Part shown: piece after piece, positions 1-16,105 of the stretch
Position numbering within the stretch: position 1 is the stretch's first letter
How the letters are laid out: each line of letters begins with the position of its first letter
Assembly: GCF_030463535.1 (NCBI RefSeq)
Contig: NC_132880.1
Coordinates: forward strand, 26,124,487 to 26,188,486
From: Salminus brasiliensis
Taxonomy: Eukaryota > Chordata > Actinopteri > Characiformes > Bryconidae
Length of the DNA: 64,000 nucleotides
Direction: 5' to 3'
Program-made: the position numbers and the translations under genes
The notes under the pieces: generated by a model
Told to the model about the DNA's origin: nothing
The model's input: the letters and a program-made list of their open reading frames with translations, nothing else
Databases searched by the model: none

Positions 1-249
1 CCTGTTCTGCACTCTCTGTCCTCTCTCTGCTAGGTTGCTTTTCTCACTGCAGTGATCCCCTTCATCTTCATCACTGCAGCTCTGTTTTATCTCACACAGA
101 TCCTCGTGCTGTGTGAACCCAGTACACTCAAACCAGTAAACACAACACAACACAACAAGAAACCAGTAAATGCAAACCCCGGACCTGCTGCACTGCGGCT
201 CACTCTGCACACAATCAGCTGTTCACACTCCCGTTAACTCCAGTATGTG

Positions 250-300
<51 letters not shown>

Positions 301-398
301 CGCTCTTCTCCACTTTAACAACAAAAGCCCCCCAAACCCAAACAAAAGCTCAGATCTCTCCTCGCTCGCAGACTCACCAGCTCGCGCGCGTTTTCCAT
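1..398 (-). CDS. 5' part of an unidentified minus-strand gene (two putative exons)
   Basis: On the minus strand an ATG at 398-396 in a purine-rich context begins a 7-codon exon (MENAREL, 398-378) that ends at a strong GTGAGT donor. After an intron, a CACAG acceptor at 113-109 starts a second exon at 108, open in the compatible phase 0 for 36 codons to the window edge; it is acidic and Cys/Ser-rich (it contains SCSDEDEGDHC). The promoter-like sequence just upstream, with NRF1 and CCAAT motifs, supports a gene start. I do not recognise the product. The rest lies outside the window, so the function cannot be inferred. The second acceptor is the weakest point; the opposite strand also holds an acceptor-like sequence here, judged less likely. 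Confidence 0.4.
253..296. repeat. (TG)n microsatellite
   Basis: An almost uninterrupted run of TG dinucleotides of about 44 bases. It lies in the presumed first intron of the minus-strand gene at the left edge. Confidence 0.95.
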
Positions 399-512
399 CA
401 GCTCCTCATGCGGATGTGTCTCTGGACCGACTGACCGCTGTCCTTTCAGAATAAACGGGAATAAAGATCCGTAAAAAAAAAACCTCACACTAACCAGCAG
501 CTGCGCAAAAAA

Positions 513-524
513 CACCACACACAC

Positions 525-561
<37 letters not shown>

Positions 562-580
562 TACACATACACACATACAC
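513..580. repeat. Imperfect (CA)n microsatellite
   Basis: CA-rich run with TA interruptions, directly downstream of the NRF1-like motif on the minus strand. It makes cysteine/valine-rich shadow reading frames that are not genes. Confidence 0.9.
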
Positions 581-584
581 ACCG

Positions 585-640
585 CAACGCGCATGCGCAC
601 CTACAGCGCAGCGCTGCGTCCAGCAACCAATCAGAACGCC
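585..640 (-). promoter_or_regulatory. Probable promoter with NRF1 and CCAAT motifs
   Basis: A palindromic CGCGCATGCGCA at 588-599 matches the NRF1 consensus exactly, and a CCAAT box sits at 627-631. The stretch has more CpG than its surroundings. It lies about 190-240 bases upstream of the putative ATG at 398, a usual arrangement for a TATA-less housekeeping promoter. No TATA box is seen. The CCAAT-containing half is present again at 2868-2960 without the NRF1 site. Confidence 0.5.
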
Positions 641-895
641 TTTACAGCGGAAACACTGACACCTGCTGGAGCGGAGCGCTGACGACTGCGTACATTTACA
701 TTTCAAATATCAAATATATATATAATTTATTTTTTTTTTGTCTGATGAATGGACCAATAGAAATGCTCAAAATTACTAGGACTAAACACTTATTTTATAT
801 CGACTTCCATTCAGAGTTGTAAAGTCATCATTTTACATTTAGATTTATATTTAAGGCATTTAGCAGATGCTCTTATCCAGAGCCACTTACAAAAG
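604..895. repeat. Duplicated segment, copy A (partner 2868-3120)
   Basis: From the CCAAT box region onward this sequence is repeated at 2868-3120: shared blocks include CCAATCAGA.CGCCTTTACAG, GCGTACATTTACATTTCAAA, TACTAAACACTTATTTTATAT and the tail GGCATTTAGCAGA.GCTCTTATCCA. The last block is also the 3' tail of the SINE seen at 12832 and 59091. Both copies are in the same orientation and flank a Tc1 element. Confidence 0.8.
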
Positions 896-1557
896 TGCTT
901 CACTGTTTACTCTGATATAATACTCTATATAATAGCTAGTTTGTATAGACAAGGATCCAAAAGATACGTATACGTTTCGTATAAACACAAAAGTCAGTAT
1001 GGAGACCATGGACAATGGTTTACACACAAGTATTTTGCTTTGATTAGCATATAACACCTGTATCAAAACTCCATAATATGTTTCAGTATTATTTTTTTTA
1101 TTATTTTCTAAATAATTTTATTAATTAATTAATTTATTTATTTTTGCTGTGAAATGAACATGTGAACATGAAAAAAACATAAGACATATACATGCAGACA
1201 TACATTTCCAGCTGCACACGCATACCTGAACCAAGCTCGTCTCTAATCTAACACTCAGCAGCAGTCTTTGAGATGTTCCTCTTGTCTTCCTTTAGTGCCA
1301 CCTAGTGGAGTTACATATTTGACACTCCACTCAGGAGCATTACAGGATAGTTTATCAAAGTAGTAAATTCTTACTGCTGAATACTTTACAAATAATAAAG
1401 TGTGTAATGAATTACATTCAATTCAGTGCAAAAAACACCAATAAGCTGAAAACAGAACCAAATACATAAATCAAGCTCTGAAAGTCTTCTGAAAGGAAAA
1501 ATTGCATATACATTGGTATAATTGTAATTATAAGTGAAAATACAACAACAACAAAAA
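896..1557. other. Gene-free AT-rich spacer
   Basis: No open frame or splice pattern is convincing here. The sequence is AT-rich, with a short TTAATTAATTAATTTATTTA run near 1120. Nothing else is recognised. Confidence 0.6.
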
Positions 1558-2841
1558 AAGATTTTTAAAGAATTTATTTGCAATTAATGGTGGAAAATAA
1601 GTATTTGGTCACCTACAAACAAGCAAGATTTCTGGCTGTTACAGACCTCTATGGTGAAGACCAAAGAGCTGTCGAAGGACACCAGAAACTAAATTGTAGA
1701 CCTGCACCAGGCTGGGAAGACTGAATCTGCAATAGGCAAGCAGCTTGGTGTGAAGAAATCTACTGTGGGAGCAATAATCAGAAAATGGGAGACCTACAAG
1801 ACCACTGCTAATCTCTCTCGATCAGGGGCTCCACGCAAGATCTCAGCCCGTGGGGTCAAAATGATCACAAGAACGGTGAGCAAAAATCTCAGAACCACAC
1901 GGGGGGACCTAGTGAATGACCTGCAGAAAGCTGGGACCAACGTTACAAAGGCTACCGTAAGTAACACACTACGCCGCCAGGGACTCAGATCTTGCAGTGC
2001 CAGACGTGTTCCCCTGCTTAAGCCAGTACATATCTGGGCGCGTCTGAAGTTTGCTAGAGAGCATTTGGATGTTCCGGAAGAGTATTGGGAGAATGTCTTA
2101 TGGTCAGATGAAACCAAAGTAGAACTGTTTAGTACAAACACAACGAGTTGTGTTTGGAGGAGAGTGAATGCTGAGTTGCATCCAAAGAACACCATAACAA
2201 CTGTGAAGCATGGGGGTGGCAACATCTTGCTTTGGGGCTGTTTCTCTGCAAAGGGACTAGGACGACTGGTCCGTGTACATGAAAGAATGAATGGGGCCAT
2301 GTATTGTGAGATTTTGAGTGCAAACCTCCTTCCATCAGCAAGGTCAATGATCCTAAGCACACTGCCAGGGCAACAAAGGAGTGGCTTCGTAAGAAGCATT
2401 TCAAGGTCCTGGAGTGGCCTAGCCAGTCTCCAGATCTCAACCCCATAGAAAACCTTTGGAGGGAGTTGAAAGTCTGTGTTGCCCATCGACAGCCCCAAAA
2501 CATCACTGCTCTAGAGGAGATCTGCATGGAGGAATGGGCCAACATACCAGCAACGGTGTGTGCCAACCTTGTGAAGACTTACAGAAAACATTTGACCTCT
2601 GTCATTGCCAACAAAAGATATATAACAGTAGTTATAGTATTGAGATGAACTTTTGTTATTGACCAAATACTTCTAAATTCTTTAAAAATCAGACAATGTG
2701 ATTTTCTGATTTTTTTTTTCTCATTTTGTCTCTCATAGTTGAGGTCTACCTATGATGTCAATTACAGGCCTCTCTCATCTTTTTAAATGGGAGAGCTTGC
2801 ACAATTGGTGACTGCCTAAATACTTATTTTCCCCCCACTGT
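1558..2841 (+). pseudogene. Tc1/mariner element with broken transposase
   Basis: Tc1 transposases cut and paste the element at TA sites. The main open frame (1750-2448) shows the N-terminal helix-turn-helix region, then the first catalytic Asp in LWSDETKVE (about 2101-2127) and the [12 protein letters not shown] block. Around 2335-2350 a deletion removes the second catalytic Asp region: NDPKH is still readable but in another frame and without the residues before it. The C-terminal block [12 protein letters not shown] (from about 2440) and the rest to 2660 are also frame-shifted. The right inverted repeat is complete, ending at 2841 (CCCCCCACTG followed by TA). The left repeat is truncated: it starts inside the repeat at GATTTTTAAAGAATTT near 1559. 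The copy is therefore dead. Confidence 0.9.
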
Positions 2842-2867
2842 ATACACACACACACACACTGCAGTTG

Positions 2868-3120
2868 CGTCCAGCAGCCAATCAGAGCGCCTTTACAGCA
2901 AAAACACTGACCCCTGCTGGACCGGAGCTCTGACAACTGCGTACATTTACATTTCAAATAAATATATGCCGTCCAATAAAAAAACATGTATCTCTATACG
3001 TTTTTCTTTTAGTTTTCTCCATGGAAATAGAATATGCTCAGAATTACTAAACACTTATTTTATATTGACTTCCATTACATTTACTTCTACATTTAAGGCA
3101 TTTAGCAGACGCTCTTATCC
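2868..3120. repeat. Duplicated segment, copy B (partner 604-895)
   Basis: Same-orientation partner of 604-895, with the CCAAT motif, the ACATTTACATTTCAAATA block and the SINE-type tail. It lacks the NRF1-like site and has several small differences, so the duplication is not recent. Confidence 0.8.
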
Positions 3121-3131
3121 AAAAAAAAAAC

Positions 3132-3163
3132 AGGGTGGGCTGTTCCTCCTGACAGCCCACCCT
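3132..3163. other. Short perfect GC-rich hairpin
   Basis: AGGGTGGGCTGT at 3132-3143 is perfectly complementary to ACAGCCCACCCT at 3152-3163 with an 8-nt loop. It follows a poly(A) run of ten. No gene ends nearby, so a role as terminator is not supported. Confidence 0.75.
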
Positions 3164-3199
3164 AAAGCCATCTAGCCATGGTAATGATGCCATAGCAGC

Positions 3200-3480
3200 G
3201 GTAAACCATGAGGGTACAGTATGGAGCCAGCAGGTTACAGAGCAAGTGTAGCCAGACCTGCTTCTTCATTATTTTATCCACGTTGTGCAATGTACAAGTT
3301 CCACTGACTGCAAAACAGCCCTAGGTCATGATGCTACCAACGCCATGCTTAACAGTTGGTACAGTGTTGTCCTTGAATGCCTCATCTTTACTTCTCTAAA
3401 CGTACCTGTGGTCATTGTGGCCAAAAAAATCTTTGTGTCATCTGACCATAAAACTACCAGCCCTGACAAGTAAACTTTCA
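3200..3480 (-). mobile_element. Tc1-like transposase fragment, antisense
   Basis: Reading the minus strand, the block around 3325-3470 matches the central Tc1 transposase region. On the plus strand this appears as CATGATGCTACCAACGCCAT, followed by CATCTGACCATAAAACTACC (reverse of the SDE and HGGGS regions). Both ends and inverted repeats are missing. Frames are broken. Confidence 0.6.
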
Positions 3481-3712
3481 GCATCACTAAATAAATCATC
3501 TAAGTGGCTGTATGTATATCTATTCTATTCTATTTAATTCTAATGTATTTATATAGGCTTTTCACAACAAATGAATCTGCATCCACATCAACCATTGGAC
3601 AAACTCCTTAAATCCCACCTTGTCACCGCCACTCATGGTCTGCATTTACCTGCATATTCATCATTGGTCAAATTGTTTAGGCCCCAGCCTAAAAATGCCT
3701 GATCGCCCCACT

Positions 3713-3975
3713 GGGGCAGTGGTGGTTCAGGGGTTAGAGCTCCAGGCTATTGATGACAGGGTTGTCAGTTTGATTCTTGGGCTCAGCAATCTGCCACTAT
3801 TCACCCTCTCTGCTCCCTGGGCACTGGAGTTGGCTGCCCATGGCTGTGTGTGTGTGTGTGTGTGCGTGCTCACTGCCCCTAGTGTGTGTGTGTGTTGACT
3901 ACCACAGATGGGTCAAATGCAGAGGACACATTTCAATTGTGCATAGTGCAGTCCTTGCACCTTTACCTTTGATCA
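3713..3975 (+). mobile_element. tRNA-derived SINE (diverged copy)
   Basis: Starts with GGGGCAGTGGTGGTTCAGG (A-box-like) and carries a decayed B box (GTTTGATTCTTGG near 3770). It then continues with the same body as the better preserved SINE at 7695: CTGGAGTTGGCTGCCCA, a TG-rich stretch and GATGGGTCAAATGCAGAGGA. It ends at CACCTTTACCTTTGAT. Confidence 0.8.
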
Positions 3976-4683
3976 TAAGTGTAAATAAACACATCAGTTT
4001 GACTTTATCTGACTTTATTATTTTAGTGGGGTTTTTTATTTAAAGATAAATAGAGATAAGTCACAAGTTTCATTGGACTGTGATATATGTACTATCTATG
4101 TATGTACTATCAATGACGTTTTTTTTCAGGACTATTTTCTGCTGCATGTCACCCTGAATGTATCCCTCCACCATCTAATGATATGCAGTTCTTTAGACCT
4201 GAATTCCTCTCAATTTTTTGGTCAAACAGTGTGTTGGGCATCTTGCACAAATCAGTTGAATACCCCTTAAAGTAATCCCTGTCACTGCGTAATGTGTAAT
4301 GCCTCTGTAATTTGTGCACACGCCGAGGCTAAATGTCCTTCATATCTGTGCTGTGTTATGAACGCTATTTGATTGCCTCCCCGCACACAGCTGTAGGCTT
4401 AGCACGGTGTGAATGTGTAGGTGTTGTTAATGGTGAGCGGGCGAGCCAGTGTGTGATGCAGACACGCAGGCAGGACCTGAACAGCAGCTGTGAGGAGCAG
4501 GGTGGGGTAGAGGTGGAGTAAACATTGCTGTTCTTTTAGGGTTTTGTTTGCAGCTGTGCTGTTTGATTAAGACTAAGGTTTTAAAGTTCACGCGATCAAA
4601 GGGGATGAAAGGTCACACTGTTCACAGTGTTAAACCTCAAGCAAAAAATGTGTGCAATAATACACAAAGAATATATAAGATAA
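3976..4683. other. Gene-free spacer
   Basis: Short open frames only, with no recognisable protein, splice pattern or repeat family. Confidence 0.5.
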
Positions 4684-4930
4684 GAGAGTAAGATAAGATA
4701 AGATAATCCTTTATTAGTCCCACAGTCGGGAAATTCTCAGTGTCACAGCAGAAAGGGATAGCAAGACACTCAGTTACAAAAAATGTAGATAAATAATTAT
4801 TATTAAATAAATAATAATATATAGAATATAAATATAGGATATATAGAATATACTCAGAATATAAAGCAAACTTGAGGATTCTTCTGCAAATGACCAAATG
4901 AATCAGAATTGTGTACATCAGGTTCGCTCA
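4684..4930 (-). repeat. 3' end of a dispersed non-LTR-type repeat
   Basis: On the minus strand the sequence reads CTGTGGGACTAATAAAGGAT followed by a (TTATC)n tail at 4684-4707, the usual look of a LINE- or SINE-derived 3' end. It continues upstream through CTGCTGTGACACTGAGAATT. The family assignment is from memory of fish repeats and remains open. Confidence 0.4.
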
Positions 4931-6449
4931 CAAACTTTGTGAGTGATAGACAGAGCGAGAAAGAGTGACACATCCTGATTGGTCCCTCTTTTTATAGTCG
5001 GACACTCTCCTTCACTGTGCATCGGTTCAGTTCAGTGTTCAAAACAGGAAACAGCACACTACCCCTGCCTGTATGGTCTGAATAATGACCGTGGTGCTGC
5101 TCTGTTTACAACAGTGGCTTTTCTGTTGCCCATGGGGGTGTCCAAATGACTGCAGAGACAAGCCGAAAGCCTGTGAGTTAACCGCTGTCATTCTCTCATT
5201 AGCATAGCCAGTGTTATATACTGACTTGCTAGCTGTGCTGCTTCATTGAGGACTTTCATGGTGAGTGGCAAGAATACCCCCAGATATACCACAATGTTGA
5301 AAATAAAGGTTCTTTGAGTGATGCCACTTTTGGTAACATCAAGCGGAGGTTCTTCAGACCTTTCTTCACACTCACACATCGCTATTACATACTTAGCTGT
5401 TTGTTTGGAAAGCCATGCCTTCATCTTTCACTAGAACAAAACACAGGTACGCTTCCAGTTAACTTCAGGTCAAAATACAGACAACAATATCTCCCTATAT
5501 CTGTTTAATCAGATTAATGTAGGGTAAACTGACAGTCAGCAATCTGCACTTTACACAACGTCTTTCCCCTTGTTTCAGTTAAAGTCAGAAATAAATAGAC
5601 AAAATCTAAGGTCAGGTTCACACTGCATGGCTTTCAGAGTCGTCAGATTGTTGTGCTCTTCACACTTCTCACTACACTACATGACTGACCAGCGATATTA
5701 GGGCACGAATTACAAGATTTTTCAACAGGAGAAAACCTTGGAAAATGGAAACACACAGAGAACTGACATGATACAACGTTGCCATAATTTTCCCCCAAAA
5801 GGTCCAGACATTAAACCTGCTAGATATTTGTTGGGGGCTTGCAAGGCATCAGTGATCACTCTGTGAGTTCCTGGATCTCATTTTTCAGGTGGTCACACAA
5901 CTAAGCCAATGCAGAGTGAACTCTGATTTGCCTCTTATCTGTCGCTAAGCTCCAAAAACGGTCCGGCTAAAATGGTGTAGTGTGAACCTGGTACTAGCAG
6001 AGGGTTTCCAGAGAGTCTAGACTGTGAGAGAGCTAGGGCCGTCATAACAAGGCCGCAGGTCGGATTGCTTTCTAAAATGATTTTATTTAGAGCAGCAAAG
6101 CAATGAGGGCTGATGAGTGAAAATGTCATAGACGGGTTAGACAGTAACTTTTATTCAACGTTAGAAAAGTATGAAGCAGAGTAATGGCCTGAGGATCTGG
6201 CAGAGAAAGCTGCCATAGTGACATTCTCACACATGCAGACACACCTTTACCTGAGTAAACCAACGTGTAGAAGGTTGGTCTGTCTATTCAACACATCGGC
6301 TTAATGTGTGAGGAAGCCGTTTAGCTGGTTTTATAACTCACATAAGCGCTTTGGATGAAACAATGCAAAGGAAAGTTGTGATTTACATGAACAAAAGTAA
6401 TGTTTTACATTGACTAAAACCTGAAACACACATTAAATCAACTTCTGCA
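4931..6449. other. Gene-free spacer
   Basis: No gene is seen. A short block at 5305-5360 (GGTTCTTTGAGTGATGCCAC and a later GAGGTTCTTCAGACC) belongs to the 'GGTTCTTT...AAGAACC' dispersed fish repeat that recurs near 9437 and 10480. Confidence 0.5.
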
Positions 6450-6545
6450 CTTCTCCTCCGTTTACTCCCATCAACCTCCCATCCTCCTCAACGTCAACAA
6501 GACAAAGGAGATGATTGTGGGCTCCTGCAAGAAGCAGTCGTCCTC
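6450..6545 (+). mobile_element. Short LINE reverse-transcriptase fragment
   Basis: Translation of 6490-6540 gives LNVNKTKEMIVGS. This resembles the LNxxKTKEMIVDF motif found after the catalytic site in the reverse transcriptase of fish LINEs. Only about 30 codons survive, and the sequence passes directly into a second repeat at 6546. Confidence 0.6.
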
Positions 6546-6800
6546 TAGTCCTTCATCAGCGGACACTGAATGCTGCCCACAGGCCGCTGTTGGCTGGGCA
6601 TTTGTGGTGTTTAAAAACTCCAGCAGCACTGCTGTGTCTGATCCACTCGTACCTGCTCAGTACACACTGACACACCACCGTCACGTCAGTGTCACTGCAG
6701 TACTGAGAATGACCCACCACCTAAACAATACCTACCTGCTCTGTGGTTGTCCTGTGGGGTTGAAAAGAGAACAGGTTGAAAAAAGAACAGGGTGAAAGGA
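6546..6800 (+). repeat. Dispersed teleost repeat
   Basis: The block GTTTAAAAACTCCAGCAGCA, then CTGTGTCTGATCCACTCGTA and GTGTCACTGCAGTACTGAGA, ending AGAACAGGGTGAAAGGAGG, is a familiar high-copy fish repeat (from memory). It has no coding potential; the open frame here is incidental. Confidence 0.55.
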
Positions 6801-7344
6801 GGCTAACAAAGTATGCAGAGAAACAGATGGAGTACAGTCTGTAAACACTGAAACAGGTGTGTTCAGTAATCTGTAATTGGCGTGATTATGTGGTTTCTGA
6901 CACTGTATAACACTAAAGCCATTTACACTGATCGTCATCAAAAGAACAGCTTGAATGTTGATTGTTGTGATGATCACTGGTTACGTACTCCCTTTCCATG
7001 AAGCTGTATTCCACCAGTTTTTGCCATTGCCTTTCACCTAAACCCACCCATAACCAACTTATTAACCGATAGTGTAGAAAGCCATACAGTGTCCTACAGT
7101 GTCAGAAACCACATAAGCACTTCTCTATATGTGTGGAGTTAGCACCATGCGAATTCATGGGGTATAAGCTTCCATTACTTGTTAGCTCTTCATAGCTTTG
7201 TAGCTCCAGTATCAACTAAAGAATAGGCACCAAACATGTCAGATGGATACGTGTTGTTGATTGGTTGTGGACAGAGGTCAATGCAAGCTGAAAAGTCATT
7301 TGAAAAGCTCATAAGAAAAAGCTCATAAAATAATAATTATAATA

Positions 7345-7385
7345 TTATAATATTAATATAATAATAATAATAATAATAATAATAA
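7345..7385. repeat. (TAA)n microsatellite
   Basis: Run of ATA/TAA trinucleotides ending at AATAATAATAATAATAAG. Confidence 0.9.
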
Positions 7386-7555
7386 GTGGTTGCTGATCTT
7401 ATCACTGACACCAAGATGTCCAGCAAATGTGTTGCTGCCCTGCTGTGTCGGTTACAGCTGGGGATGTGAGCAATGATCAGTTTCTCCTCAATTTCAAACC
7501 GTCTTCATTTTACATCAATATTTTTCAGTTTTTTGAAAGAAAACTGTAACCAAAC

Positions 7556-8110
7556 AGAACATTTGTAGCAAATATGCCATTTGATCCAGAACTTTAGAAA
7601 TAATTTACAGTTTTATTACAAAATAAACATTTGCAATGGTTTTTTTCAATTTTCAAACTTTTAAACTAGACTCTTAGCAGAAGAGATTCTGTAGTAGGGG
7701 CAGTGGTGGCTCAGTGGTTAGAGCGCCGAGATATTGATAACAGGGTTGTGGGTTCGATTCCCGGGCTCTGCAAGCTGCCACCGTTGGGCCCTTGAGCAAG
7801 GCCCTTTACCCTCTCTGCTCCCCGGGCGCTGGAGTTGGCTGCCCACCGCTCTGGGTGTGTGTGTGTACTCACTGCCTCTAACACATGTGTGTGTGAGTGT
7901 GTGTTCACTACCAGATGGGTTAAATGCGGAGGACACATTTCGCTGTACACTGTACAGTGACAAATACGTGCACCTTTACCTTTAGTACTGTTCTGTAGAT
8001 ATGTAGTACTGATAAAATACGCCTTACCTCATAACAAAAGGAGCTCATTTGTGGGCTATATAGACACATTTTTTTAAATTGTGTTATAAAATCTTTAAAT
8101 AACCATATAT
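7556..8110. repeat. Duplicated segment (partner 8790-9030), split by a SINE
   Basis: Matches 8790-9030 on both sides of the SINE. Shared blocks are AGACTCTTAGCA, AGTACTGATAAAATAC, TATATAGACACATTTTTT and GTGTTATAAAATCTTTAAAT. The partner has no SINE and so serves as a paralogous empty site. Confidence 0.75.
7695..7990 (+). mobile_element. tRNA-derived SINE, well preserved
   Basis: The head contains an A-box-like TGGCTCAGTGGTTAGAGC and a B box GGTTCGATTCC (about 7751-7761), the internal RNA polymerase III promoter inherited from a tRNA. The body has a GGCCCTTTACCCTCTCTGCT block, a TG-rich stretch and GATGGGTTAAATGCGGAGGA. It is flanked by TTCTGTAG at 7687-7694 and 7991-7998, read as the target-site duplication. 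It is a transposon, not a tRNA gene. Confidence 0.85.
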
Positions 8111-8789
8111 CAACACATTGATTCTATTGAAATTAGGGGCCTAAAGGTAGCCATGGTCCAGCTGGGCTGCTTCTCTTTAAGTTCTGAACATCGTCTGACT
8201 CTGCCCACATGCTCTGAATAGTTCCTAGACCAAATGCAATGCAAAATATGCAGGGATCGGTTCTCTGGAAGCTGCAGATAGACACATAAGTGATACAGTG
8301 GAAGTTGATAGAAGAGGGTGTGTAGTGTTGTGACTTTCACTGTATGCAAATCATTGGGGAAAGTCTTCACTTTTGGAATGTGTTTAAGCTCTCAGTGTCC
8401 CACTGTAACTTTCAGATCCTTACAGGTACTGTGGGTATGAAATTAAGTGATTTAGAGTATTAATAAAAAAATGTATCAACTTTAAATGTTAAATTTACAT
8501 AAGATAAGAGTTCAGGTTTTGGGAAAGCTGATCATCAGTCAGGAGGATATTAGGTGATAAATGACTGTCTCCTGTATTATGTCTATTATACTGCCCTGTA
8601 TACTATTTTGCCCCATTATACACAAGAATATACAAGAATTCAGTAAGAAATGGTTCACCAAACAAAATGATTGCATGTAGTTCAGAACAATTTAACTGGG
8701 GCTTTATTAAACTTAAATAAACACTTTGATTAAATCATTTGTTCATTAAAAGTGTTTATTCGAGCTGAATAAAATGAGTTATTTTTCAA

Positions 8790-9030
8790 CAAACTGGCAA
8801 ATATGACATTTGATGAATTTAAATGAATTAATTTATTGTTTTATTACAATTTGAACATTTTAACACAAATTGCAATTTTATTACAAAATGTGAGACAGTT
8901 GGCTTCCCTAGACTCTTAGCAAACAGATTCTATAAAGTACTGATAAAATACTCATTACTTCAAAAGAAACTCATTTAGGGGATATATAGACACATTTTTT
9001 ATTTGTGTTATAAAATCTTTAAATAAGTGT
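8790..9030. repeat. Duplicated segment lacking the SINE (partner 7556-8110)
   Basis: AT-rich direct repeat of the sequence around the SINE at 7695, with moderate divergence. The flanks 8111-8789 and 9031-9888 contain no recognisable gene. A GGTTCTTT/AAGAACC-type dispersed repeat occurs at about 9437-9490. Confidence 0.7.
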
Positions 9031-9888
9031 TTTCTAAAGAACACTGGAAGAACTTCCCTTTCAGGTTGTAGCACCCATGACATATTATTAGTCTCCTAAC
9101 AAAAGTGCAACCATTTTTAATGTTCTTTCAAGAACCATTTAGATATAATATAAAGGTTCACTGTAATCTTTTGTAATTTGAGGGTAAATGTGTAAGTGTA
9201 AAAGTGGTCAAATGACGTACAAAAATATCTGCCAAACAAAAAACATCAAATTTAAGTCAAATATTCTCGTTGAAATTCAGTGGAAACTTAATACATTCAC
9301 AGACATTTTCATTAAAGTTTTCATAAAAAAATTATAGATTTTTATTGGGATTATTTCAATCTAACACCCCAGGGTTGTTCTCCAATGTGTCTTTATTTAC
9401 TGTTTACTGTTTTATTTAATGTGTTTGGAAAAAAAGGTTCTTTAATTGATACCATAGAAGAACCACCTTTGGTTTCCTGAGGAACCATTTGTTTCAGGAG
9501 ATATTTCGGAGGACTTTGATCTCTGTTAAGAAACAGACATTCTAATCACAGTGTAAGTCTATGTGCTCATATATACCTGCACTAAAACCGCTGTACATCT
9601 TTTGTAAAAAGTGCTCAGAAAGCATGTATGACAACATTACAAAAATGAGAAGAACAAATCTGGTATGAAAAAGCTCATGTCTTAGTATTTCTGTTTGTAA
9701 AAACTTCTATTTACATATTTCATACACTGTGAAAACCTCCCCTGTTCACTGGGTGCGGAGGTTACCTGCAACACCTGACAAGTGTGGCTTCAATGATTGC
9801 TGGCAGCACTGGTATTACCAGCAAATTGTTTCTGAAAGGTCACACACAGCATTCCTGGCAGACTAGCCCATATGCTCGTAAAGTACAG

Positions 9889-9896
9889 TATAAAAG
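9889..9896 (+). promoter_or_regulatory. TATA box of the keratin gene
   Basis: TATAAAAG at 9889-9896 lies 63 bases before the ATG. A start site about 30 bases downstream, near 9917-9923 (TCACACT), would give a 5' leader of about 40 bases. Strongly expressed keratin genes commonly have such a TATA box. Confidence 0.85.
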
Positions 9897-9959
9897 AGCT
9901 GCTGGGGCTCCACTCTTCACACTCTACTTCCAGAGCCAGCCAGAGAACCCTTCAGCACC

Positions 9960-16026
<6,067 letters not shown>

Positions 16027-16082
16027 GGTGAAGATCAAACCTAGAGCCTCTCTGTGTCTAAAGAGGGTGAAAATATATAACC

Positions 16083-16088
16083 AATAAA
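16083..16088 (+). terminator. Poly(A) signal of the keratin gene
   Basis: Canonical AATAAA 57 bases after the TGA stop at 16024-16026; cleavage would be expected at about 16100-16110. It gives a short 3' UTR of about 80 bases. Confidence 0.85.
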
Positions 16089-16105
16089 GCATGCTCAAAA
16101 CCTAT

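Noticed and set aside
34-237. A plus-strand terminal exon after a CT-rich acceptor, encoding a hydrophobic segment (VAFLTAVIPFIFITAALFYL)
   Set aside because: The same bases are read as an open exon on the minus strand, which is supported by an upstream donor, start codon and promoter motifs. The plus-strand peptide matches nothing I recognise and ends in low-quality sequence. It remains a weaker alternative.
7734-7765. tRNA gene suggested by A and B boxes
   Set aside because: The boxes belong to SINEs (also at 3713, 12832, 14846, 59091). No cloverleaf with anticodon arm can be completed and each is followed by SINE body sequence.
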